A DNA stretch of 64,000 bases from Begonia masoniana (Eukaryota; Streptophyta; Magnoliopsida; Cucurbitales; Begoniaceae). Shown here in pieces: positions 1 through 11,636 of this stretch (its first letter is position 1; each line of letters begins with the position of its first letter). A program made the translations under genes and the position numbers. The notes below the pieces were generated by a model. The model saw nothing but the letters and a program-made list of their open reading frames with translations, searched no databases and was not told the origin of the DNA. The DNA lies in NCBI GenBank assembly GCA_022432975.1, contig CM039515.1, forward strand, positions 22,276,923 to 22,340,922, in the 5' to 3' direction.

Positions 1-1292
1 GACTAAATGAATGTTTCTCACGGGACTAAATGAATGTTTCTCACGGGACTAAATGAATGTTTCTCACGGGACTAAATGAATGTTTCTCACGGGACTAAAT
101 GAATGTTTCTCACGGGACTAAATGAATGTTTCTCACGGGACTAAATGAATGTTTCTCACGGGACTAAATGAATGTTTCTCACGGGACTAAATGAATGTTT
201 CTCACGGGACTAAATGAATGTTTCTCACGGGACTAAATGAATGTTTCTCACGGGACTAAATGAATGTTTCTCACGGGACTAAATGAATGTTTCTCACGGG
301 ACTAAATGAATGTTTCTCACGGGACTAAATGAATGTTTCTCACGGGACTAAATGAATGTTTCTCACGGGACTAAATGAATGTTTCTCACGGGACTAAATG
401 AATGTTTCTCACGGGACTAAATGAATGTTTCTCACGGGACTAAATGAATGTTTCTCACGGGACTAAATGAATGTTTCTCACGGGACTAAATGAATGTTTC
501 TCACGGGACTAAATGAATGTTTCTCACGGGACTAAATGAATGTTTCTCACGGGACTAAATGAATGTTTCTCACGGGACTAAATGAATGTTTCTCACGGGA
601 CTAAATGAATGTTTCTCACGGGACTAAATGAATGTTTCTCACGGGACTAAATGAATGTTTCTCACGGGACTAAATGAATGTTTCTCACGGGACTAAATGA
701 ATGTTTCTCACGGGACTAAATGAATGTTTCTCACGGGACTAAATGAATGTTTCTCACGGGACTAAATGAATGTTTCTCACGGGACTAAATGAATGTTTCT
801 CACGGGACTAAATGAATGTTTCTCACGGGACTAAATGAATGTTTCTCACGGGACTAAATGAATGTTTCTCACGGGACTAAATGAATGTTTCTCACGGGAC
901 TAAATGAATGTTTCTCACGGGACTAAATGAATGTTTCTCACGGGACTAAATGAATGTTTCTCACGGGACTAAATGAATGTTTCTCACGGGACTAAATGAA
1001 TGTTTCTCACGGGACTAAATGAATGTTTCTCACGGGACTAAATGAATGTTTCTCACGGGACTAAATGAATGTTTCTCACGGGACTAAATGAATGTTTCTC
1101 ACGGGACTAAATGAATGTTTCTCACGGGACTAAATGAATGTTTCTCACGGGACTAAATGAATGTTTCTCACGGGACTAAATGAATGTTTCTCACGGGACT
1201 AAATGAATGTTTCTCACGGGACTAAATGAATGTTTCTCACGGGACTAAATGAATGTTTCTCACGGGACTAAATGAATGTTTCTCACGGGACT
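1..1292. repeat. 23-bp satellite array, about 56 copies
   Basis: The unit is ACTAAATGAATGTTTCTCAC followed by GGG, repeated head to tail from the first base of the window. I see no variant copies in about 56 units, so the array is very young or homogenised. It runs off the left edge. It directly abuts the 3' part of a family-D LTR, about 845 bp from that LTR's end. That is close to where exon 3 starts in the complete D LTR at 60828-63254, so it is probably an internal expansion in that LTR. No spacers interrupt the units. Confidence 0.95.
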
Positions 1293-1751
1293 TGTATTTT
1301 GGCTAGGTTGTTGACTCATGGTTAGAAGTTTTTGGGGGTCTTAGTGACGTTTTGAGCTAATAGTAAATTGTACAGATTTTGGAAATGTTTAGGTACATTA
1401 TTAGGGTGTTTGGTGACTGTATGGATAATGTAAATGTTTTGTGGTGTTTTTTTTTTATGTTTAAAACAGGTAGGAATGTTAAACTTTTAAACGGAACCAC
1501 GCGGTTCGTTTTTATAAAATTTGATTATGCTTAACGTGAATCGTGTCGGTTTTGAGTGTTTGAGTAAGTGTATGAGGAGAGTATTTTATGGAGATAGGTA
1601 TGATTTTGGGTGAGTTTGTAGTGAGAAAAGTGATGAGATAGGTGTTGTGGGTTTTTGGTATTTAAGAGAGGAGTACAGGGGCGAAGGATGAAGAAAAAGG
1701 AAAGAAGAAGAGGAAGAGGAAGAGCTGGACTCTTTGGAGTCCAGAGAGTCT

Positions 1752-1786
1752 GGCGATTGCTCGCCTCCCAGAGGCGAGCAATCGCC
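1752..1786. repeat. Perfect hairpin, 16-bp arms
   Basis: GGCGATTGCTCGCCTC is followed by a 3-nt loop (CCA) and its exact reverse complement. It belongs to the variable hairpin zone near the 3' end of B and D LTRs. Confidence 0.9.
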
Positions 1787-1867
1787 TCTTCCTCTGGCAA
1801 TCGCTGGAGAAGCGATTGCCAAGAGGAAATCGCCATATGGCGATTGCTCCAGCAAGCAATCGCCTAG

Positions 1868-1903
1868 GGCGATCACTCGCCAGTTTTCTGGCGAGTGATC
1901 GCC
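1868..1903. repeat. Perfect hairpin, 16-bp arms
   Basis: GGCGATCACTCGCCAG, loop TTTT, then its exact reverse complement. The arm differs from that of the neighbouring hairpin at 1752-1786 at several positions, yet pairing is perfect. Confidence 0.9.
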
Positions 1904-2347
1904 ACCTCCTCTGCCCATAAAAAAAAAAATGTTTTATTTAATTGATTTCTTTTATTAATTAATTGTTTTAAATTTTTTAAGTTTATTGATTTAGTAATTG
2001 TTTAAATGATTTACTAAACGAACTCCGATTTAGATTCCGATTTCGACTTTAATTTAGATTTCCGCTTAAGTACAGTTAAAGTAAAAGTTAAAAAAAAAAA
2101 AAAAATTTATTTCAATATACGGGCAAGAGTTGTGACATGCACCAATAAGTATAAAATTTTTTCCAGAACCGGATCAGAATTTGTCTTGGTTCTGGTCTTT
2201 TGTCTTTTTTTTTTCTCGGTCTTTTGTCTCACCCATTTGGAGCAGCTAAAACCATACTAATTTCCCCAAAACCATTATTTATAGAAGTTTTCTTTGATAC
2301 CTGGGCCATTTACAGAAGTAGACTTTCTTTGAGAAAAGATTTTCCAG

Positions 2348-2464
2348 GGCGAGGGAGAAGCAAATGAACAAGAAAGTGAATCATTATTCAGCAATGACAA
2401 CAATGAAGAAATTGAACATGATCATTCAGAAAAGTGGCTTAACCTGAGTCTGAATAAAATGTAA
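2348..2464 (+). pseudogene. Possible 3'-terminal exon of a host gene
   Basis: Directly after a good splice acceptor (TTTTCCAG, 2340-2347) a frame of 38 codons runs to TAA at 2462-2464. The residues are strongly biased to E, N, D and S. The peptide ends SEKWLNLSLNKM, and LNLSL fits the LxLxL pattern of plant EAR repression motifs. The composition is unlike the chance frames elsewhere in the window, and AT-rich sequence that could be a 3' UTR follows. Upstream exons are not visible: the region to the left is a D LTR, which may sit in an intron. I cannot name the gene or say whether it is still expressed. A chance frame remains possible. Confidence 0.35.
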
Positions 2465-2560
2465 TCTAAGAGGGTTTGTACTCTGTAGCATAGATAGACT
2501 CTTTAGCATTATTTGATTAAAATGCAATCTAACAGGGTCAACTTGTTTGTCACTTGGAGA

Positions 2561-2888
2561 AATATAAATCATTAAATCCGATCACAACATTCTTTGCATC
2601 AGTATATTTTAAGATCTGTGATTAAAAAAAAAACATATACCAACGATTTAACCATGAAAAACAAGAAACATAAAGAAATAAGAACTGGCCTTCTTTTTTC
2701 TATCCAGGAATTTACGCTATGACAAATATAAATCATTAAATCCGATCACAACATTCTTTGCATCAGTATATTTTAAGATCTGTGATTAAAAAAAAACATA
2801 TACCAACGATTTAACCATGAAAAACCAGAAACATAAAGAAATAAGAACTGGCCTTCTTTTTTCTATCCAGGAATTTACGCTATGACAA
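2561..2888. repeat. 164-bp tandem duplication (2 copies)
   Basis: Copy 1 is 2561-2724 and copy 2 is about 2725-2888. They differ by about 1 bp in an A-run and one or two substitutions, so the duplication is recent. It lies in non-LTR sequence downstream of the possible host exon. Confidence 0.9.
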
Positions 2889-3109
2889 ATAACCTGCGTC
2901 CATATTTTCCAGACTCAGAAACATGTCGAACAACCTTTTCAGCAAGTAATGTAACACCCGAGTTAACGGCCATGTGATTTTCTTAACTGTATTAACGGTT
3001 ATAAATATTTAATCTTCGAAGTTTAGGATTTATGCCAAGCTTAATTAATTACATGTGGATCTAAACTAGGTTGAGTGGCAAAGTTGTAATATTGGAGGAT
3101 TGAGGCCAG

Positions 3110-4403
3110 TATTTAAAGAAAAATGAAAGGATTCAAACCTCATTTAAACCACTGTAGCCGACATCCCCAACTTCCGGCGATTTCTTCTCTCCCAAGCTCT
3201 CGCTCTCTGTCAGCTGGAAACCCCTCCTTCGGCGTTCGGTTTCCTTGCTACTTCTCGGCTACTTTGTGCTCGAGGTACGGGTTTAACAATGTGGTTATTT
3301 GTTAGTTTATTAGCCCAGTTTTCCAGTTCTGTATTGAAGTTTGGATTCTTCAATGGCCGAATATTAATAAGAACATTTTGAAACCCGAGATAAGTAATGT
3401 CTTTCCGAATCGATTCTGGACATTTAGAACAACCAACCCTGAGTTATCATTATCGAATCCGTCTGTTTTGGTTTTGGGATTTCGGGTTACATTGAGTATT
3501 AAACTAAGAACTCGGGAAGGACTCTTAGCTATTAGATCTTAGGATAACTCGAGATTAGAACTACTAGGATTTTGTTTTAACTACTGCAATGTAAATGTTT
3601 AGGTGAAGAAGTTTGAAGAGAAGGGAGCTCAAGTGCTAAGGAGACCAGGTAAGTGAATGTATTAAGATTCCCGGCTAATAGAGCCCTACATCGTGGGTGT
3701 ACTAGGTTGTTTAGATGTCTAATGTTTACATTATGATAATGAGTTTGCCTGCACTTGAAGGATCTATGTATATTGTGAAGTTATCTACTCTGGTATGATC
3801 CTTGTCATAGGTTGATGAGTTAAAAGTTCTCATGTTCATGCATCATGAATGTTTCCCAAGCATAAGAAAAATGTTTTAACGCATGTTTTCTATGAACAAG
3901 ATATGTATGTATATATATGTATATATAAGATTTATGCAACGTGGATTAAGTGAGGGTTGGGGGCGGTTCGGCGTATGTCACAGTCCAAAGAAGGACACAT
4001 GAATACGACCCGCAGTAGGGAACAAGATCAAACTCACTGTCGAACCCCCTTTACCGGCACAAATTCTCTCTTGATCCACACAACCTAAACAAAGAATATG
4101 AGCAAAGACTATGAACGATGAATATGATCAATGACTATGAATGATGAATATGATCAACGATTATGAATGATGAATATGATCAACGATTATGAATGATGAA
4201 TATGATCCATGATTATGAATGATGATTATGAGCAAAGACATGAACAAGAAAAGACTTATGAGCATGTGATTTTCCCAAATTATGCATTCATGCATCAATG
4301 TTAGTGTTGAATTCCTTACTAAGCATTAGGCTTATAGTTTAAACCTTATGATGTAGGTGACGAGTTTTCAGGTGAGGAACTCAAGGTCAATGAAGATGTC
4401 TAA
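3110..4403 (+). other. Predicted spliced leader in A LTR (3 exons)
   Basis: TATTTAAAG lies at 3110-3118. Donor 1 is CGAG|GTACGG (GT 3275). Acceptor 1 is ATGTTTAG (ends 3602). Exon 2 is 3603-3648 (46 nt). Donor 2 is CCAG|GTAAGT (GT 3649). Intron 2 carries CATGCATCATG at 3837-3847 and GCATTAGGCTTATAG before acceptor GATGTAG (ends 4356). Exon 3 then opens with the frame GDEFSGEELKVNEDV and stops at 4401-4403. The sites fit plant splice consensus and line up with those in the other LTR families. No transcript data are available here, so splicing is inferred. Confidence 0.5.
4110..4240. repeat. 26-bp tandem repeat, about 5 copies
   Basis: The unit is close to GATGAATATGATCAACGATT followed by ATGAAT. 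It lies in predicted intron 2 of the A LTR. The same repeat is seen in reverse at about 22320-22470 in the A LTR of E5. Confidence 0.85.
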
Positions 4404-4792
4404 GCTTGGTTGCTGGAGGATGCTCAGTGTGACAGTGAAGGCTGGATAGGCGATCAAGTTCCCTTGTTATACCCATAGTAAGTCGGAGAAGTTTATGATA
4501 AACAGATGACTAAGTAGAAAAGAGTTTAGTTATAATAAGGAGATTCAGATTTTTAATGGTTTGACTTCAGAGTCTATTAACGATTTTAAGGATCATTGAA
4601 TGGTCTGTTTTGCTCAAGCCTTCCGCTATGTGTATCTTGTATGGGATATGGTTTTTACTCATTAGGGTTTATAATTCCCAGGTTAAGATTTGGGTGAGTT
4701 GTAGTATTTTTCTGTTGGATGAGGTTGTTTGATGATCATAGTGTTTTACTGCCATAAGATAGAAGCTGGACGAGGCATTTATCCGGCTGACG

Positions 4793-5185
4793 TCATCGGC
4801 AGATGTAGAGTGTTTAGCCATCGGATGATGAAAGTGCTATTTTGTCGTCTAGCGATCGGCAGATGTAGAGTGTTAGCCATCAGATGATGAAAGTGCTATT
4901 TTGTCGTCTAGCGATCGGCAGATGTAGAGTGTTAGCCATCGGATGATGAAAGTGCTATTTTGTCGTCTAGCGATCGGCAGATGTAGAGTGTTAGCCATCA
5001 GATAATGAAAGTGCCATTTTGTCGTCTAGCGATCGGCAGATGTAGAGTGTTAGCCATCGGATGATGAAAGTGCTATTTTGTCGTCTAGCGATCGGCAGAT
5101 GTAGAGTGTTAGCCATCGGATGATGAAAGTGCCATTTTGTCGTCTAGCGATCGGCAGACATAGAGTGTTTAGCCATCGGACGATG
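4793..5185. repeat. 59-bp tandem repeat, about 6.6 copies
   Basis: Units contain CGATCGGCAGATGTAGAG and GTCGTCTAG. The array lies in the downstream third of the A LTR and ends at the insertion of the B solo LTR. The same 59-bp unit occurs in the A LTR of E5 (21475-21690) but not in other A LTRs of the window. Confidence 0.93.
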
Positions 5186-7944
5186 TGTCACGACCCTAAT
5201 ACTGTACCCAGGTTCCCGTACCTATATATCTATATATATATTTTTTTATCTCAATAAACCGTAATCTATTTTATAATAAAACAAAACACAAATCATTTTA
5301 AATAAACATTTAAAAATTAAACAATTAAATAAAAACCATTAAAAACAAATTATTTTTATGTTTATTTATTTTTTTATTTTTATTTTCGGTGAACAGTGCC
5401 CGTAAACAGTGCCGTGAACAGTAACAGTGAACAGTAACAGTGAACAGTGCGTGAACAGTGCGTGAACAGTGCGCTTGCCAGCTAGCGATCGATCTCCATT
5501 TTTCTTGGAGATCGATCGCTGACTTTTATATTTATATTGGCGATCGATCTCCATTTTTCATGGAGATCGATCGCCACAATGATGTACAGCGATCGATCAA
5601 TCGCACTTTAAATAAACTCTATACTAATAGCGTAACCTAAACCGAAATCGAAAACAATTAGTATAAAACCATTTAAAACAATTGAAACCATTAAATAAAA
5701 CTATATGTCAAACTAATTTCAATTAAAACAGAAAAGAGGGCAGAATTGTCATTCTGTCGAGGAAGGATGAGCAGCGACCAATCGCTGCATCAGCGATTGG
5801 TCTCAGCGCTCGATCGCTGAGCAGCCTTGTCTGCCCAGCGATCAGTCGCTGGCACGCTACCAGCGATCAGTCGCTGGTAGCGTTTGGTGCCTGGCGATCG
5901 GGCGCTAGTCGCCCCTCGTCACATGGCGCCCAGTCGCCTACCATTTCCTTTACAAATTCTAGAGAGCAAACACTTTTGAGCTACCTGGAATAAACACTTC
6001 TATGCAACTCTCTGGAATCCGACTCCAGAGAGTAAACTTAATACATTCTTACCATTTTTCTTATCCATCAACACCATGAAACTATATCTTAAATCCAACC
6101 AAAACGTTTCCTAAACTCGACCAACTTGCAGCGGACTTTGCGGACTCCAACCGCTTGGATAGCTCTAAAACTCGAGCATATCCATATCAAACCTAAACCA
6201 TTTCAAACGATTTCTATAACGTGCAATTAAAAGCTTTAATAAAACATTTTACAAATACGGTATATAAAACTTTGAAAACATCAGTCTATCAGCTAACCAG
6301 ATCCCAAACAACCTAATATGTTCTATCAAGACAAAGTCATCAATAACATCCCAAAAATCCTTAAAACCTACACATACATCCCCCACGGGTCAGGTGAGCA
6401 TCGACTGCGCCAGCACACCACCGCAACCATCCTTCGTCAATTGAACTCATGCCTCGGGAGGAGGAAGCTCGTCCTCACCTGTTTCCTCGTAAACACCTAC
6501 ACCATACAGACATCTATGAGATAAAAATCTCAGTAAGCTCTAGTAAATGCAAATGAATGCTGTGCATGTGACTTTATAAATCATGCTTTGTTTTCTTTAT
6601 TTTGCTTTGCTTTACTTTGCTTTGCTATAAACTGTATACCGAAGGGCCATTTAAACTATATACCGAAGGGTCATTTAAACAGTATACCATAGGGACATCA
6701 TTTCTTGGCATTCACTTTAAAACGTTGTGCGGAAATTTGTTTTCATGACATTTGAAATACGTGATGCATGAACAAATATGAACATAAAATAAACAATCAA
6801 CATGCATACCATCAAGACCGAAATGGAATAACCTTTAACAATTATAAACCTATCTACCCATCCAAACCAATTTAAAACAAATAATCCATTGAGATCCTCG
6901 ACGCTACATCGAAGTACGGTGTAGGCCAATCGGCCAGAGTATGTCACGAGAACTTACCTTGAGCGCACAGAACCTCGAGTTTCGTCCACGAGAGTCATGT
7001 GTCTGAGGCAAAACACGATATTCGTCATTAAAACCAACATAAGCTATTGACGTCCAAATTACAAATCGTAACTAAAGAATTTTCCTAAATTCTTAACTTA
7101 GCTAATCGAGACGTTTAAACGACCAATTCATGCTCGATAGTTCAAAATCACAACTTACGAACTTTTCCTGAAAATCCCTAAATTCTCAAATTTAACATTT
7201 TTTCACAATTCAATTTAACTTCGTCCAATAACGTTTAATACGTTCAATACGTCCTTAAACTATAGCAACCTATCAATTTCGAACCCTAAATCTTGATTTT
7301 TAACGAAACCTAAACGAAACTCTAATTATTTCAACTCCGTAGAAATCGAAATAAACACTCTAAGATCGTAGGTTCATACCTAGGGTAGCGAGAGGAGGAA
7401 GAATCACGAAGAACAGAGAAGAAACGGAGGAGAACGGAGGCCGGAATCGTCGGATCGTCGCGGCTGGCAGAGAGCTTTTCTCTCTGGCGTTCGCGGAAAG
7501 CAGAGAAGAAGAAAATGAAGAAGAGAAAGAGTTTTCTCTTATTTTATAAATTTACTTTGACAAATTACCGTTTTGCCCTTCCTTTGTTTTTATATTTGTT
7601 TCGTCGTTTGTTTCGTTAATCGGCTAACTATTCGGTTTCACCAAATCTCCTTATTTCACCAATAAGTCCAACTTATTATTAAGGTCCCAATAAAACTGTC
7701 CGTTCGCAAATCGGACTACATTTACTATTTTTACTAAAACATCCTTTATATTACGAGAAACATAATTACTCGGAATTAAGCGTTACTGCTCCGAAAATTC
7801 TCGTAAATTTCTTAAAATCCATATTAATAATTAGGATCCCAACGAAACCTTCTGTTCATAAAACGGACTTGATTTGACGTATTTACAAAAATGCCATTTA
7901 TATTTAAAATAGTAATATCCTGAAAAGCCGGGTATTACACGATG
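5181..7944 (-). mobile_element. Nested solo LTR, family B, TSD CGATG
   Basis: The LTR is 5186-7939 (2754 bp). Read on the minus strand it begins TGTAATACCCGGC and ends GGGTCGTGACA. The duplication CGATG is at 5181-5185 and 7940-7944. It inserted into the 59-bp repeat array of the A solo LTR. The minus-strand leader signals are present: acceptor 2 and exon 3 (6496 down to the stop at 6447-6449, frame VYEETGEDELPPPEA), and exon 2 at about 6958-7002. Its downstream end carries a GTGAACAGT-rich simple repeat (5388-5470) and a hairpin cluster (5484-5890). Confidence 0.93.
5484..5575. repeat. Two perfect hairpins in B LTR
   Basis: 5484-5520 has 15-bp arms (AGCGATCGATCTCCA). 5539-5575 has 16-bp arms (GGCGATCGATCTCCAT). 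Loops are 7 and 5 nt, T-rich. A further hairpin lies at about 5777-5802 (ACCAATCGCTG, loop CAT). Confidence 0.9.
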
Positions 7945-8446
7945 TGAGGGTTTCCTTGTCGTTTAGTGACCGGGTCATGTTTTAATTATGCACGTGGGGA
8001 GTACATGTCCATCGGATGATGTTTCCCTATTTCACCGGAAGATGAAGTATTTTCCCTCACCGGATGATGTAAATAATAACTTGTCGTTTAGTGATCGGAT
8101 GACATAGAGCTTGTAAGCCATCGATAGATGTTTTTAAATTGGTCACATGAGATGCACGTGATCGTCGGTCGATGCGAGTATTCGCATTTGCCGATAGGTG
8201 TTTAAAAGAGTCATGTGGGGTGCACGTGCCATGTCTATCGATTGATGCATGCAGATCCATGCAACTTGTACGTCGATTGGAAGCAGGTACGAGGGACTAA
8301 TTTTCCATCCATTAAGTTGAAGTCTTTAAGCCTGTTAGGTATACTATTATTAAAAACAAAAGAAGGAGAGAAGAGTTCAAATATGAGTTAAAGTGTTATG
8401 TAAAGTCAAGAATTTCGTGACAATCCTCCCGGGTCGTTACAAGTAA

Positions 8447-9146
8447 AACACGGAACTTGAAAACGCAAACAAAACAGAATCACGGGTCAGCGAGAGCAGA
8501 AGAATTAAACAAAACAATATAAAACTGGGAGCAGAAAACAATACCTGTTGTGCGAACAACGAGCCGGCGAGAGCGACTGGGAGAGACGGCGAGATACAGT
8601 GACACACGGCGAAGGTGACTGGCGCAAGAGACACGGCGAGGCGAAGAAGAGAAGTCTGTTGACTCAAAGAAGAGAACTCTGTCGAGCGAAGACTCAGATT
8701 TTGAATTTTTAGGGCATGAGCATTGAGCAGCGGCCAGCGAATGGTCCGGGCCGGTTCTACAAAAGTTTTGTCACCAGACCCGAGAACCGAACCAATAACT
8801 TCGGTTCTTGGGAAAAAAAACCGACTTCTATTATTTCGTAGGGCAAAACCAACCAGAACCGGACCAAAAGGCTCGGTTCTGGGCCGGTTCTCGGTTCTGG
8901 TCGGTTCTTGCTCACCCCTATTCAGGATCGACGGTGGCGGTCGACATCGCTGTCATTATTTCTCCCTCGTAGCTCCTTTTCTCTTTCTTTGGCCACCATG
9001 TTTTAGAGATGTATCCTCACGCCATTACTACTGGATGTAAATGAAGGTTCTTTCCTATGTTTGGATTCTTCAACCCACTCCGTTTTACCAATGGTGGCGT
9101 ATTCAGAGCTCCGACTACCACTATTGTGACATGAGATTGAACTACA
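8447..9146. other. Older, probably low-copy DNA
   Basis: This continues the sequence interrupted at 2949. It contains a possible hAT-like miniature element (8710-8920). I found no convincing gene. A minus-strand open frame at 8437-8667 has no ATG start and no recognisable domain. Confidence 0.45.
8710..8920. mobile_element. Possible hAT-like miniature element
   Basis: The left end TAGGGCATGAGCA and the right end TGCTCACCCCTA form an imperfect inverted repeat of the kind common in plant hAT miniature elements. The interior is rich in GGTTCTGG/AACCGGACC motifs. I could not find the 8-bp duplication expected of hAT elements (TGAATTTT versus TTCAGGAT), so the call is weak. Confidence 0.25.
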
Positions 9147-11023
9147 CATGTTGTAACACCCGGATTTACGGGATATTAATATTTTAATATAAATGATATT
9201 TTTGTAAATATCTCAAATCAAGCAGTTTTACGAAAAGAAAGCGTTATTAGAATCCTAATTATTAATATGGATTTTAAGAGAATTATGGAAATTTTCAGAG
9301 TTGTGATGCTAAATTACGAGAATTACGTTTCTCGTAATATAAAGGACGTTTTAGTAAAAATAGTAGACTATGTCCGAATTACGAACGAACAGTTTTAATA
9401 GAACCCTAGTAATAAGTTGGAGTTATTGACAAAATAAAGAAATTTGGAGAAACTGAATCGTTAGCTAATTAACGAAACAAAGGACGAAACAAATAAAAAA
9501 TCAAAGGAAGGGCAAAAAGGTAATTTGTCATGCCAAATTATTAAAAACACATTTCTTCTCTCCCTCCCTCATTTTCTCTCTTCTTCCACGAAGCTCCAGT
9601 GAGCTTTCCCCTTCGGCGACTTCAAGCCTCTCCACGGTTCTTCCTCAATCGCTCCTCCGATCGTCAAGTTTCTTCATGTTTTCCTCTCCTATCGTGATTC
9701 TAGATAATTTTCTAGTGTTTCCCGATCGTTATTCTCGAGTTCTAGCTTGATAAACCGTTAGAGTTTTGTAGAAATTTCATGAAAATAGTTGGGTTTGGTT
9801 AGAAAACGTTAGATATGGTTGTATTTACGATTATTGAGCGTTATTTGGTGAAATATAGGGTGTATTCGAAGTTTGGGTTGTTTAACGTTAGAGTTTACGT
9901 TTAGGGTTTCGTTAAAAAAGTGATTTAGGGTTTGAAATCGATAGGTTTACTGAATTGATGAATGTATTTAACGTATGGAGCGTTATTGGACGAAGTTAAG
10001 TGATTTAGGACGAATGTTAGGGTTTGATTAATTTTCGAGATTTTTGGAAAAACTCGTTAATGCTGGTTTGAGGTATCGAGCGTAAATTGTTCGATAAAAT
10101 GCCTCGATTAGTTAAATTAGAATTTTAGGAAACTCCTTTAGTTTAGGATTTCATTAATTTGGACGTTAACGGTTCAAACGTGTTTTAATGATAATTGTTG
10201 TGAATTGCCTTAGGTGATCCACGCTCGTGGATGGAGCTTAAATTTCTACGGACGATAGGTAAGTCTTCGTGACTCTTTTGGCAGATTTGGCCTACACCAT
10301 AAGATTTAATGTTGATTGAAGATCTTTGAGATGTAGAATGTGTTGGGTAATAGGTTGGATAGTTAGTTGTAGTTAAGTTGTTTAATGTTTAAATTGTTGC
10401 TTGTTTATGCTTCGATTTTAAATTTGGCATCGTACATATTCATGCATCATGGTTTCTGGAAAAAGGTACGAAAAGGTATTTCCATGCATGTTTTCATGAT
10501 AAACGAAAAGGAAAACGAAAAGAAAAACGAAAAGTGGTGTTTAGTGATAATTGAGGAAGTAGTTAGAAGTATTGAGGTATGTATATGCAGGGGAAGGAAT
10601 AAAGAAAAGGGTGGAGCAATTTTGGTCGCTACCCTCTGGAAAAAAATCCAGAGGGTGTGGCGATCGATCGCCACATATGGGCGATCGATCGCCTTGTGGC
10701 TGATCGCCCTTTTCCAGAGGGTGTGGCGATCGTTCGCCACTGTGAGGGGCGATTCGCCCCTCCCTTTTTTCTGACTGGCGATCGATCTGCCCATCACTTT
10801 TTGGGACGAAAGTCCCTTTTGTCCCTGCATTTGGCCGATTGTTTTATTATGTTTTATTTAAATTGTTTTTAAGTTTTGTTAAATGGTTTAAAAGCATAAC
10901 CTTCAACAATTCCGATTTGTAAAAGTTTTATTTCCGCTCGAACGTTAGATTTAAAGTTTTAAGTGTAAAAAAAAATAATAATACGGGAAAATAAGGGTAC
11001 AGTGTTAGGGTCGCTACACATGT
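9147..11023 (+). mobile_element. Solo LTR, family B, TSD CATGT
   Basis: The LTR is 9152-11018 (1867 bp), beginning TGTAACACCCGGATTTACGG and ending AGGGTCGCTACA. CATGT flanks it on both sides (9147-9151, 11019-11023). Exon 2 of the leader is visible (10214-10258, with donor GTAAGT at 10259). The intron-2 region is shortened. A hairpin cluster at 10660-10790 (two GGCGATCGATCGCC palindromes) precedes the AT-rich end. The short frames on both strands around 10400-10870 are chance. Confidence 0.95.
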
Positions 11024-11636
11024 CTTTTGCACTTCTGTATCCGAATCTAAAAGCAACCCGGTGGCTTCTCTTGTAACACCCAACTTTTCTGGATATTATT
11101 ATTTTAATATATAATGATATTTTTGTAAATATGTCAAATCAAGTCCGTTTTACGAAAAGAAAGCGTTATTAGAATCCTAACGATTAATTGGAATTTTAAG
11201 AAATTTACGAGAATTTTCGGTGTAATAACGCTTAATTCCGAGTAATTACGTATCTCGTAATATAAAAGACATTTTAGTAAAAATAGTAAACGTGGTCCGA
11301 TTTGTAAACGGACAGTTTTAATAAATCCCAAATAATAAGTTGGGCTTATTGGTGAAATAAGGAAATTTAGAGAAACCGAATCGCTAGCCAATTAATGAAA
11401 CAAAGGACGGAACTAATATAAAAACAAAGGAAGGGCGAAATGGTAATTTGCAAAGTTAATTTTAATTAAAATCACTCATCTCTCTTCTCTCCCTCATTTG
11501 TTCTCTGCTCCGCGAAAACCAGAGTGGGTTTTTGGAGATCCTCACGCACGCAGCGACGATTCTCCTTCAACCGACGCCGACTCCTCCTCCGATCAACGCC
11601 GTTCCTTCACGTTTCCTTCCCCAATCGACGCTCTAG

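Larger units (their letters stand above)
1293..2137 (+). mobile_element. 3' part of a family-D LTR
   Basis: The segment ends GGGCAAGAGTTGTGACA, matching the end of the complete D solo LTR at 63238-63254 (GGGTAAGGGTTGTGACA). Shared features in order are a GACTGTATGGATA stretch, a CACGCGGTTCG box, a hairpin cluster (1752-1903), an AT-rich stretch with TTTATTTAATTG, and an A-run before the terminal ACA. The left part of the LTR is the 23-bp array and sequence outside the window, so its target duplication cannot be checked. Small open frames here are chance and show no protein similarity that I recognise. Confidence 0.7.
2138..2944. other. Older, probably low-copy DNA between LTRs
   Basis: This stretch matches none of the LTR families in the window. 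It holds a plausible host exon (2348-2464), AT-rich downstream sequence and a 164-bp tandem duplication (2561-2888). It was cut at 2949/2950 by the solo LTR that ends at 8441 and continues at 8447. Confidence 0.5.
2945..8446 (+). mobile_element. Solo LTR, family A, with TSD AGTAA
   Basis: The LTR is 2950-8441, beginning TGTAACACCCGAG and ending GGGTCGTTACA. The 5-bp target duplication AGTAA flanks it at 2945-2949 and 8442-8446. A family-B solo LTR (5186-7939 plus one TSD copy) is nested in it, leaving about 2.7 kb of A sequence. In order it shows a TATA-like box (3110), a CT-rich leader, predicted donor and acceptor sites, a 26-bp repeat in intron 2, then a 59-bp repeat zone. Only LTR-LTR recombination products look like this: no PBS, PPT or coding sequence is present. 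Confidence 0.93.

Noticed and set aside
1..1292. CRISPR-like regular repeats
   Set aside because: Units are directly adjacent with no spacers, and the context is a plant LTR.
1752..1903. Bacterial-type terminators
   Set aside because: The strong stems are inside plant LTRs and mostly lack a following T-run in a bacterial context.
2889..8460. Minus-strand exon formed by rejoining 2949 and 8447
   Set aside because: A readable frame exists across the restored site with an AG and a GT at its ends, but it is short, has alternatives in other frames and no start; too weak to list.
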